This document shows positions 8,405-15,103 of a stretch of DNA of 15,103 nt, in pieces. The DNA comes from Theristus sp. LFF4_11 (Eukaryota > Nematoda > Chromadorea > Monhysterida > Xyalidae). The position numbers and the translations under genes were made by a program. The DNA is taken from assembly GCA_030248135.1 (NCBI GenBank), contig JASANC010000592.1:1-15103 (forward strand), read 5' to 3'. Under the pieces are notes generated by a model. The model saw only the letters and a list, made by a program, of their open reading frames with translations, searched no databases and was not told the DNA's origin. The stretch's first letter is position 1. The number at the start of each line of letters is the position of its first letter.

Positions 8405-11400
8405 CTGAAATTGCATTGAAGCAAAACGCATTGAAAACCTATTTTCAAATTAAAACTAAACCAAAAACCACTAACCAAGGTGGATAGCGTCGGCCGTGCT
8501 CGAGTTCGTGGTGGTTGCAAGGGTTTTCTTTCTGGTTCCGGCTGATTTTGAGAAGCAACAGCTCCGCGTCTGCTCAATGGACCCCAAAGATCGCCAAAGT
8601 CCGCATTATCCCCAGGACCACCTTTAATGCAAATTGTTTTAAGCTTTGGTAATGCAAAAAAATTACGTTGCTGATAAAAAATTATAAAAACAATTAAAAC
8701 GCGCATACCCCAAGCATCTGGGTAATCGGCACCATCGTAACCACCCCCACCAGCACCCGAGTCTAGTCGCATCGCTTGTATCTCTGGTTTCAGTAAAGCG
8801 AATCGAAACTCATCAATTGCATCCCACTGTTCCGGTTTGACGTCGACCCATTCTTCCGCTGGTATTTGGTTGAGACGGTCGACGTTGAGACGCTCAAAAT
8901 GTTGAGGTGTTAATCGGAGCAGTGTACGACCGGTAACATCTGGAATGGACTGTATACTTTGCAGCTTCATGTAATATTAACAAACAGTCGAAATCTATAA
9001 TATATCGAATCAGCTGACTGATTCTATTGAAACGTGTTTCTTTTGAATGAGTGTGTTTTTCCAGCACCCTGTTCATGCTAAAAATAAACTGAAAAAGTTG
9101 GAAACTGCGAAATTTGGATTTTTTTATTCAACAGCTCAAAATGCATTTTTTGTTTGACGTCGACGGCGACGTCGTCGTTTAATTTTTGCGTGTGAACTGA
9201 AAGATAAAAGCCTGAAAGGAGTGCGCTGTGTATGGTTTGCTGCGTGCACCATGTAAATGAACACAGCAGCTTCCCAAAATCAACTTGAAAACAGTGAAAA
9301 TGAAAGATGAAAGCAAAGTCGTCGTCATGTATTTGAAGTCGGAACAAATTTTTTTAATTGCAGACGCATGAACGGTCGGTCGGCTAGGAATGAAACCCAG
9401 TTTATTTTATTTTTAGCATAAACAGGGTGCTGGAAATTTACACTCATTCAAAAGAAACACGTTTCAATGGAATCCAGATCCACGAAAAAAAGGGTGCGGA
9501 GTGTGAGCAGCCTCCGCTCGGTCGACCAATCAGCTGATTCCATATATTATAGAGTTCGACTGTATGAGATACATGTACAATAAAGTAAGCCTCACACATG
9601 TATCTTCATATTTTACGTGTTATAAAGCCAAACGCACAGAAGATATATCAGTCAATACAACAATAAATAACTGAATACGTTTGAAGTACGCAGGTGGAAT
9701 ATTCTCAAGTCGGTTGACATCGAATTTAGCAATCGTGACTGGACTGAGTGCCATGAACTGTTCTTCAGTAATGAATCGAACACCAGTGCTCGGAATTTTG
9801 TTCCAAGCGGTGCTGCTGATGCATTCGGCCGTTGACGGAGTCATTGCTGGTAGCAGCTTCTGCCACGGAAGTCGGTGGATAAGCTAAAATTTTTCTTGAG
9901 CGAAATTGGCATTAAAAGACAAAGTTCAAAGTTGCATATCGAAATGAACCTGTTCGCCGAAACCATTTATCTGATAGCAGCGAATCGCGTACGCCACTCG
10001 ATCCCAGTCAATGAGCTCCCATTCTTTTTCATCCAAGCTAAGCAACACGTTCTGAAGAGAAATCGAGAATATTTCGTCTGTTGGTGCTTTTGCCAGTCGT
10101 GTTAATGAGTAATGCCTTTTTGTTACTATTTTGTTGCCATTACGGTTTTTTTGTTACCTCAGGATTAAAGTTTGACCGTTCTTCAATTGCGTCAATGATT
10201 TGTTTCATGATGTTGAACTCAATGTTTTCGCGGAACGCTCTGTATTCTGCGGCCCTTCCGAGCGCTGGTGCATATCCTTCACCCGCTTCATAAAGTACAT
10301 AAATTGGAATTCTGAAAAACGTCCGATTATTTGTTTCTTTGTAACATAACATTAGCTGTCACGTCGTAGAGTGGCCCTCAGTCTGACAAAAAATAAAACA
10401 CTGCTCAAGAATACTTTGTCAGAGCTATACGTACTGGTCCGTGTGCTTTCGTCCGATCTGACGTAATTTGCCGCTTCCTAACGCTTGCACTTGTTGTACG
10501 GTGATGTATTGGAAGTGGTCGCTAAAATAACACCAAACCAGAATTGTCTTCAAATTTCCACTTTCACAGCCTCTCCAAACCTTACGTGAAGATTCCATGC
10601 AGTTGTTTTGGTTTCATAGAAGACAGCGTGTCGTAACTTAGCAGCTCAAACTGCGACCGCGTCATCTGCTGCATTGCAGACGCCGGGATCAAGTCCCAAA
10701 CACGAGGTGGGAAACTGTTCAGGGTTGCTGGTGCCATAAGACCCAAAGTGTCTTCCCAGTTGATTTCACGAATCTAAATCATCAAAGCGAAAAAGAACAA
10801 ACAAGATTATATTTGTCAAAGTTTAATAAAAGGAAAATTATTTTTAAGTTTAATAAAGTTCATAGATTGTCTGAACCTGGTTATCTGTCATAGCGTTCCA
10901 TACTCGATGTCGCGGTGACGTCACTTGACGCGTTTGCCGGTTGACATTTCCAAATTCATCAATTGTGAACGCTTCCAGTGCACTGAAGGAAAACGGAAAT
11001 TGGGTTTTAAAATTTTTAGTCTATGTACAATCTAAAAAAAGAATAAATATAAAATATTAATTGTAATCATGCAGATTTGCGAGCGAAGCGGACACCGGAT
11101 GCAGGTATAATACGGCCCATGGTCGTTCGCGGTGGAATATGGGCTTGTGTAAACGGTGAGAAACTTGGCTGGACAACTCTTTTCAAGTTTTTCATGTGGT
11201 ACACACGGATACAAGTACATAAAAGCCATATTTTTGCGCCGTTTATTCATTATATATATTTCGATTGCACATGCAACCCTCGTACTTTGTACTTTGTAAA
11301 CAAATGAAACTTTTACAGTTACGGCATTTCAGGCATTTAGCGACCACTAAAACCACTAAAATAACGATCAGACTTTAGATGTCACCCTCGTGGCCTGGTG

Positions 11401-14400
11401 GTAGTGCGTTAGACTATTATTGTCTGTGCCAGGGGATCGAGCCACGCCAAGGGGTGTATGGGCACTTAATGACAGAAAACTCGATGGGCACCCTACTGAA
11501 TGGCGTTCTGTACGCTTCTCTGTGTTAATTAGCTAAAAACATCGCCTAAAAATCCCAACAACAACAACAACAAAGTTCATTTGCCTTGGAGAAAGTGTGT
11601 CGCAGAAGCAATGGCAACCGCAATTCTGTGGCAAAGGCAATGGCTCACGGAACGGACGGTTTAGCCTACATTCAAACTCCCACACCAATTCATAAGAGTT
11701 TAATAAAAAAGGTGAAAATCAACGTCGGAAGACAGAACCTTTTTTGTCACTGGTGCTGGGGTGTACACAGCGGTGCGTACACTACGTCAGCAGCGATAAA
11801 GCTACATGCAGCAATGTTTTGCAATCTCTGATTTTTCTGTTTTTGCATATGACAAAATTTCGCATATGCTGTGATTTTAGACTAAACTGGAGAGGACAAT
11901 TAAAAAACAATTTTAAAGCGTTCTTCTACGCGGTGCGGTGCAAAAATAATGTACTTGTATCCGTGTGTACTACATCAAAGACTTGAAGAGTTGTCGAGCC
12001 AAGTTTATCACATCTTACACAAGCCCATATTCCACTTTTTTATGCGTCTCCCGTACTTTTAGATAACGTATATTTGAATGTGTTATAGAGATAAACTGTA
12101 ACTATAGAAATTTTCGCAAAACTTACTCAAACGCCTCCAGAGGTACCGCCTCAATGAATGCATCAGTCATCTGCGTCCAATCGGCTTCGTTTGCTAGTTT
12201 AGGCCAATCGGCATAAGCTTTCTGATCAGGCCTGAAAATATTTAGAATTGTCAGACCATACAAGCTTGAACCGCAGTCAAACATTGAATATGGAAAACAA
12301 CGCTGAAACTTACGTCATTGATTTCAGCAATGCGGGTTGCATTTTCATGAATTGTTCTACGGTTAGTTCATACATTGCTGGCGGATTCACCGCAACAAAT
12401 TGATCAACTGACATCGCTAGAAATGATGATGATAAAAAATTTCTTATCCACAAGCACACATATAAACACCAGTAATCGGGGCGAAATCAATCTAACTCTA
12501 AAAAATTCTGGGTCCAAAGCACGAAATTTTTGCGGTGCAATGCGCAATGGAAATGAGCTGGCTGAACCGTGCTGAAGGACGTGACCGTCCACATGGGAAA
12601 GCCTGGCTTCTGGTGTAGCGGCAAAAATTGCACCCCACGGCATGTCGCTGCAAACATAAAACAATGTACAAATGCAGTAAAAATACTGGGAAAATGGTTC
12701 GAGAAACTTGATAATTGTTGGCGAAAGTTCCGACAAAAATCGATAATCTTTCAATTCCTGGAATACTCGAGGCCATTCGATTTGCGAAATTCGGTCCGGA
12801 GCTGCAGTTAACATAAGAATAAAACAAATGCACTAGAAGCAAAAAGCACTGGTGCTTTAACAATGTGAATCAGCTTAACTCGATAATTAGTTTGTTGAAA
12901 ATTATCAGCAGCTACACAGCCATACAGTTTAAGATCACTCACAAAGTAAATTCAACTTCTGGGAGCCAATATACAATAGTTGATTGCCGTCCATGCGGTG
13001 GTACACATCTTCGCGCAGTGCGTTCAGTTGTTCAACTTTGATGTCTCGTAACACAGCATGTGAAAAAGCATTAAATTGTTCGGCTGAAAGAGCGTTGAAA
13101 GCATCCGCCGGAATTAATTTCACCGTTCGTGGAGTTAGACGGGATATCTCTTCGGTTCGCATAGTTTGAAAAACTTGGTCCCACGGTAGCTGAAAAACAA
13201 AGTTCACTAGTTAAAGACTTGAACATTTCTTGTGCCACAGGCTGTAGTTCATCAAAACTTAAACAACGGACAATGGAGCATAACAATAACCTAATAATAA
13301 AAATAAAAGTACACAAACCGTATCAATTAGTTCTTCATTAAAACTGTTGAATGTTTGTGCATCTAAAATAACCGCTAATTTCATCCCAATCCATTCTCTC
13401 TAAATCGGCCGTCGACGCTTCTTTAAGTAAACGACGAGCCGTTGTTCTTAGCCGGTCGTCGCGACGTTGCCAATAATACCAGGGCAGTGATTCGCGGCCT
13501 CTGGAATATCAGTTGCAAAACATCTACAACGTGTACATCTAAAATCTTAGCGAAAACAACATTGAAAAATCTTAAAAAAATTCCGCAGTCTAAAATCACA
13601 ACACAACCTTTTGCCGAAAACCTTCCGCGGCATCTCCAGGAATTGTGAGCAAATATTCTGCAGTCAGTGGATAGTCGCTCGGTGGCTCCCAAGCATCCGG
13701 ATCACCTTAATTAAACGAGCCTCACTTCTATCATGCCCAAAATTGAGTCTTCTAACTTTGTTCTTTGTGGACGAAGCGACATTGCATGTTCAGGTACTGT
13801 GTAGAATGTGCTAGGGGCATCAGGACGTAGCTAAAATTAAGAAATTTTGTACCTATATCTTGTACATATATCTATCTCTGTATAAAATCCATCCTTTTTA
13901 ATTTTCGATCAGAACAAAAAACTAAAATTCAGAGTTTACCCTGCCCTGGGCTTGCTGTATTTTGATCCACTGATTGACGCATGACGCTGACAAAAAGGGT
14001 CTGCCAAGTTGCTCGTATGTTGGTCGTGATATATTGCTGATAGTTTCACGCGCGGCAGCAGCGAAAACCGTCGAGGACCGAGTTGACGGGAACGAGTTCA
14101 CCTTTTAAAGAGACAGGATTTGACACGTAATTGAAAGCCTAATATTTCTTTAAAAAACAGTTATTACATGAGCTGACGCTTAAATGAACGAGATAAGTAG
14201 CGTACCGATACATATTTCATCGAGTCGCCTGGCACTTCAATGAGGCTTTCAATTGGAATCTCACCAAAGACTTCCGGTCGAATGCTTCACCCATCACTTC
14301 GGGTGTTGCGTTACGCCAGTATGTAGGCGCAATTCTCTGAATGAATTCATTCACTGACGATTGAAATCTCTGGACAAGCAAGCCGGGCCATCATTGAAAC

Positions 14401-15103
14401 GTGAAGTCTTTTCAGTTTGCATAGCTCTGTCAAGAGGACACACCTTGACAGTAGGCACTGTTAGCGCATGCCCGTGATGTTTTGTTGCATTTGAGAAAAA
14501 ATAGTGCCATGGCAGCCGTTTCGGCGGTATCGAACTCCAACGAGTTCATTGCTTGCGGATCCAAACCTTTCATAACAATTCGCCAATCCAACGAATTCAG
14601 TTCGGGTCGGTTCATTTCCTGAACATTTTCTTTTATACGCTTTTTATTCGTTACCCTTCATTCGTTTTTTATTTCTACAGAATTCGGAAAACAAGGCCCT
14701 CAAAAGAGAATTACCAAAACCTTACACTAAATAGATGCAAAATTTCCCGTGAATTTTGCAAGTATTTTCGTTTGTACAACGTATCGGCTGAGATCCCTGG
14801 ATTTCGAAACGCTGGCGCATCCCTAAATAGTGAAAATAACACATCAAAAAAATATCTCAAAAATTGAAAAACCATATTTTATCACATGTGATAAACATAT
14901 AACTGTTGGGTTTAAGAAAAAAAGATACCACTGACTCTACAAAAGCGAGAATTGTATCCGCAGGTGTATCTTCAATGACGCCGTCTGGAAGTTTTATTAA
15001 CGTTGCGGGTCCGATATTTTTTCATAGATGTTTTGCAGAAACAGCTGACTGTTTCTTGATCGGATTTCTGCATTGTCAAATAGTCGACCTACTGGCGTTT
15101 CTG
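8318..15103 (-). CDS. Large multi-exon gene for a Trp/Pro-motif helical-repeat protein, 5' end outside window
   Basis: Twenty coding exons were joined by reading the minus strand with GT-AG splice sites. The last fourteen (13189 down to 8318) give one open frame of 695 codons plus stop with all phases matching. The six upstream exons (15103 down to 13319) are coding by composition and splice signals but contain several single-base frame breaks. The product is a chain of short repeats: a hydrophobic-x-Trp motif (LPWDQVF, INWEDTL, IEWPRVF, LPWQKLL, IDWDRVA, LDWRIVM), then L(S/T)P-x-T, then IP-x-x-x-aromatic (LIPADAF, NIPPAYF, QIPAEEW). Spacing suggests alpha-helical hairpins. The tail is Gly/Pro-rich with two cysteines. 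No signal peptide or start is visible because the gene begins beyond the right edge. I do not recognise the family; mesothelin/stereocilin-like superhelical proteins are the nearest pattern I can suggest, with low confidence. Two introns carry mobile elements. Confidence 0.8.
8476..8621 (-). CDS. Exon 19, Gly/Pro/Arg-rich tail
   Basis: Reads GGPGDNADFGDLWGPLSRR, then a low-complexity stretch rich in Pro, Arg and Gln (PEPERKPLQPPRTRARP). Probably disordered. Acceptor ATTAAAG, donor GTTAGT, phase 0 out. Confidence 0.8.
8709..8956 (-). CDS. Exon 18
   Basis: Reads IQSIPDVTGRTLLRLTPQHF, then NQIPAEEWVDVKPEQWDAI, then a Gly-rich turn and ADYPDAWG. The start uses acceptor GCAAAG because it matches the phase 2 end of exon 17; TACAG six bases further in is an alternative. 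The mobile element at 8985 ends only 28 bp before this acceptor. Donor GTATGC. Confidence 0.75.
8985..9562. mobile_element. TA-type MITE in intron 17, 578 bp
   Basis: Ends are CAGTCGAAATCTATAATATA (8985) and, read inward from 9562, CAGTCGAACTCTATAATATA. Long inverted arms (8985-9092 and 9399-9562) include a GAAACGTGTTTCTTTTGAAT block on each side. TA follows the right end (9563-9564); the left flank reads AA (8983-8984), probably a mutated TA. The left arm lacks about 55 bp present in the right arm. Subterminal blocks match the element at 5519-5907. It carries no gene and accounts for most of the 715-bp intron. Confidence 0.82.
9567..9605. repeat. Short inverted repeat beside MITE
   Basis: AGATACATGT at 9567-9576 pairs perfectly with ACATGTATCT at 9596-9605 across a 19-base loop. 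It lies in intron 17 just outside the MITE. No known function. Confidence 0.4.
9672..9883 (-). CDS. Exon 17
   Basis: A full repeat copy: LIHRLPWQKLLPAMTPSTA, then TAWNKIPSTGVRFITEEQF, then LSPVTIAKF and NIPPAYFKRI. Acceptor TTTTAG, donor GTTATT, phase 2 out into the MITE-bearing intron. Confidence 0.85.
9950..10051 (-). CDS. Exon 16
   Basis: 34 codons, phase 0 at both ends: NVLLSLDEKEWELIDWDRV, then IRCYQINGFGEQ. The acceptor CTCTTCAG (10052 side) is preferred over the upstream AACAG at 10078 because it has a pyrimidine tract and restores phase. Confidence 0.78.
10158..10311 (-). CDS. Exon 15
   Basis: Reads IPIYVLYEAGEGYAPALG, then EYRAFRENIEFNIMKQIID and NFNPE. Acceptor TTTTTCAG, donor GTAACA, phase 0 out. 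Lacks the Trp motif, so this segment may be a linker or a diverged unit. Confidence 0.8.
10435..10521 (-). CDS. Exon 14
   Basis: Short exon reading DHFQYITVQQVQALGSGKL, then RQIGRKHTDQ. Acceptor ATTTTAG, donor GTACGT. Both split codons complete in frame. Confidence 0.8.
10586..10773 (-). CDS. Exon 13
   Basis: A full repeat copy: IREINWEDTLGLMAPATL, then PPRVWDLIPASAMQQM, then SQFELLSYDTLSSMKP. Acceptor GATTTAG, donor GTAAGG, phase 2 out. Confidence 0.85.
10877..10982 (-). CDS. Exon 12
   Basis: Completes an Asp codon split across the long intron, then ALEAFTIDEFGNVNR and RHRVWNAMTDNQ. Acceptor CCTTCAG, donor GTTCAG, phase 0 out. Confidence 0.82.
11133..12034. mobile_element. Inverted-repeat element in intron 11
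   Basis: 11133-11220 and 11949-12034 are inverted copies of about 86-88 bp with scattered differences; both begin TGGAATATGGGCTTGTGT and contain ACACACGGATACAAGTACAT. After a small gap the match continues inward with ATTTTTGC(G/A)CCG. Outer limits are uncertain because the next bases match only weakly, and no TA or other target duplication is evident. The interior (~730 bp) holds a SINE and no convincing gene. It explains why this intron is 1144 bp. Confidence 0.7.
11384..11574 (+). repeat. tRNA-derived SINE with (CAA)n tail
   Basis: An A box TGGCCTGGTGGTAGTGCG starts at 11391, an anticodon-arm-like hairpin AGAC-TATTATT-GTCT lies at 11411-11425, and a B-box-like GGATCGAGCC lies at 11434-11443. 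These have tRNA spacing and serve as internal RNA polymerase III promoter elements. A ~100-bp unrelated body follows and ends in CAA repeats at 11556-11574. The whole is about 190 bp. It lies between the arms of the inverted-repeat element, in antisense to the host gene. No clear target duplication was found. The loop bases are not those of a working tRNA. Confidence 0.75.
12127..12231 (-). CDS. Exon 11
   Basis: Reads PDQKAYADWPKLANEADW and FIEAVPLEAF, with two Trp motifs. Acceptor TTTTCAG, donor GTAAGT, phase 2 out. The next intron (10983-12126) is enlarged by an inverted-repeat element and a SINE. Confidence 0.85.
12314..12416 (-). CDS. Exon 10
   Basis: Reads MSVDQFVAVNPPAMYEL and VEQFMKMQPALLKSM, with the regular Pro and Phe spacing of the repeat. 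Acceptor ATTTCTAG, donor GTAAGT. Confidence 0.82.
12460..12647 (-). CDS. Exon 9
   Basis: Begins with the Trp motif HDMPWGAIFAATPEARL and contains RIAPQKFRALDPEFF, ending SPRLLVFI. The donor GTGTGC (low end 12460) is chosen because it keeps phase with exon 10 and continues the repeat. A donor at 12496 (GTTAGA) would break the phase. The resulting intron is 43 bp. Confidence 0.7.
12687..12801 (-). CDS. Exon 8
   Basis: Phase 1 in, phase 2 out. Reads SPDRISQIEWPRVFQEL, then LSELSPTIIKFLEPF. Acceptor ACTGCAG, donor GTATTT; the following intron is only 39 bp. Confidence 0.8.
12943..13189 (-). CDS. Exon 7, start of intact frame
   Basis: 82 codons plus one base. Opens directly on the Trp motif LPWDQVFQTM, then RLTPRTVKLIPADAF, then ALSAEQFNAFSH and VEQLNALREDVYHRM: the clearest full copy of the repeat. 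Acceptor TTTTTCAG, donor GTGAGT. Confidence 0.85.
13319..13538 (-). CDS. Exon 6 (frame-broken)
   Basis: Acceptor ATTTTAG, donor GTTTGT. Coding sense runs VHVVDVLQ, then DIPEAANHCPG, then YYWQRRDDRLRTTARRLLKE and LERMDWDEI, then AVILDAQTFNSFNEELIDT, with frame breaks near 13509, 13478 and 13376. The Trp motif (MDWDEI) is present. End phase 0 matches exon 7. Confidence 0.62.
13622..13830 (-). CDS. Exon 5 (frame-broken)
   Basis: Acceptor ATTTTAG, donor GTTTTC. It starts LRPDAPSTFYTVPEHAM and shifts frame near 13735 and 13705 to give GDPDAWEPPSDYPLTAEYL and TIPGDAAE. The PDAW motif recurs in exon 18. End phase 1 matches exon 6. Confidence 0.62.
13940..14101 (-). CDS. Exon 4
   Basis: 54 intact codons with phase 0 at both ends (acceptor AAAAG, donor GTAAAC). 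It begins VNSFPSTRSSTVFAA, contains ISRPTYEQLGRPFLS, and ends in a Gln-rich helix IKIQQAQGR. No frame break. Confidence 0.68.
14206..14618 (-). CDS. Exon 3 (frame-broken)
   Basis: Acceptor GTTCAG, donor GTACGC. It starts EMNRPELNSLDWRIVMKGL with the Trp motif, followed by a cysteine-containing segment (KCNKTSRACANSAYCQ). The frame then shifts near 14442 to LLTELCKLKRLHVSM, near 14351 to EFIQRIAPTYW, and near 14281 to RPEVFGEIPIESL, ending KYVS. Each part is clearly protein-like, and no space exists for introns between them. Alternatively this is decay of a real pseudogene. Confidence 0.6.
14726..14822 (-). CDS. Exon 2
   Basis: Acceptor ATTTAG and donor GTAAGG bound a frame starting DAPAFRNPGISADTL and ending LHLFS. 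The end phase matches exon 3, but the start phase does not match the end of exon 1, so one more base change or a different exon 1 donor is needed. Confidence 0.58.
14929..15103 (-). CDS. Exon 1 of window (partial, frame-broken)
   Basis: Open at the right edge. One frame gives TPVGRLFDNAEIRS and a following stretch to NIYEK; after a run of six A (minus strand, near 15020) sense continues in another frame as KLPDGVIEDTPADTI to FVESV. Donor GTATCT follows at 14928. One missing base in the homopolymer would join the two. Confidence 0.55.

Noticed and set aside
8383..8970. A single 195-codon gene on the minus strand
   Set aside because: The long frame reads through two introns; GT-AG sites at 8708/8622 and 8475/8405 with matching phases split it into exons 18-20, and the true stop is at 8318.
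11556..11574. CAA repeat as a stand-alone microsatellite
   Set aside because: Its position at the end of a tRNA-like unit is better explained as the SINE tail.
12404..12814. A single 136-codon frame on the minus strand
   Set aside because: It reads through a 39-bp intron at 12648-12686 and past the donor at 12460; splitting it keeps phase with neighbouring exons.
1..15103. CRISPR array or bacterial operon
   Set aside because: No regular short repeat/spacer pattern and no compact gene rows; the ~180-bp tandem units of the foldback arms are not spaced repeats with unique spacers.

Overview
The window looks like animal nuclear DNA, most likely from a small invertebrate such as a nematode (the clade is inference). 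It is A+T-rich. It holds one multi-exon minus-strand gene with short GT-AG introns, whose acceptors are mostly of the TTTTCAG or ATTTTAG type. It also holds several TA-flanked Tc1/mariner-type DNA elements and a tRNA-derived SINE with a CAA tail. There is no bacterial gene organisation; most open frames are chance frames or transposon debris.

Layout. 1-365: A+T-rich, nothing recognised. 365-2780: a foldback element with two ~1 kb inverted arms around a 286-bp loop, the outer arms built of tandem units of ~176-187 bp. 2781-3825: no gene. 3828-5014: a Tc1-like non-autonomous element containing a second Tc1-like element (3882-4480), which keeps only the start of its transposase. 5519-5907: a TA-flanked MITE. 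5964-6550: a mariner/Tc1-type deletion derivative with a transposase C-terminal remnant. 6553-8317: no gene recognised.

8318-15103 (minus strand): the 3' part of a large gene running off the right edge. I could assemble 20 coding exons. The last 14 (13189 down to 8318) join into one uninterrupted 695-codon frame with every intron phase matching. The six upstream exons (13319-15103) are equally recognisable by composition and splice sites but carry many single-base frame breaks. The protein is made of short, probably helical repeats marked by a hydrophobic-x-Trp motif near exon starts, a Leu-(Ser/Thr)-Pro-x-Thr motif and an Ile-Pro-x-x-x-aromatic motif. It ends in a Gly/Pro-rich tail with two cysteines. 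I do not recognise the family with confidence; the pattern recalls mesothelin/stereocilin-type superhelical repeats.

How the parts interact: the only two long introns of this gene (715 and 1144 bp) are exactly those carrying mobile elements, a 578-bp MITE related to the one at 5519 and a ~0.9-kb inverted-repeat element with the SINE between its arms. All other introns are 39-141 bp. Transposition has therefore reshaped the flank and the introns without visibly breaking the 3' coding frame.
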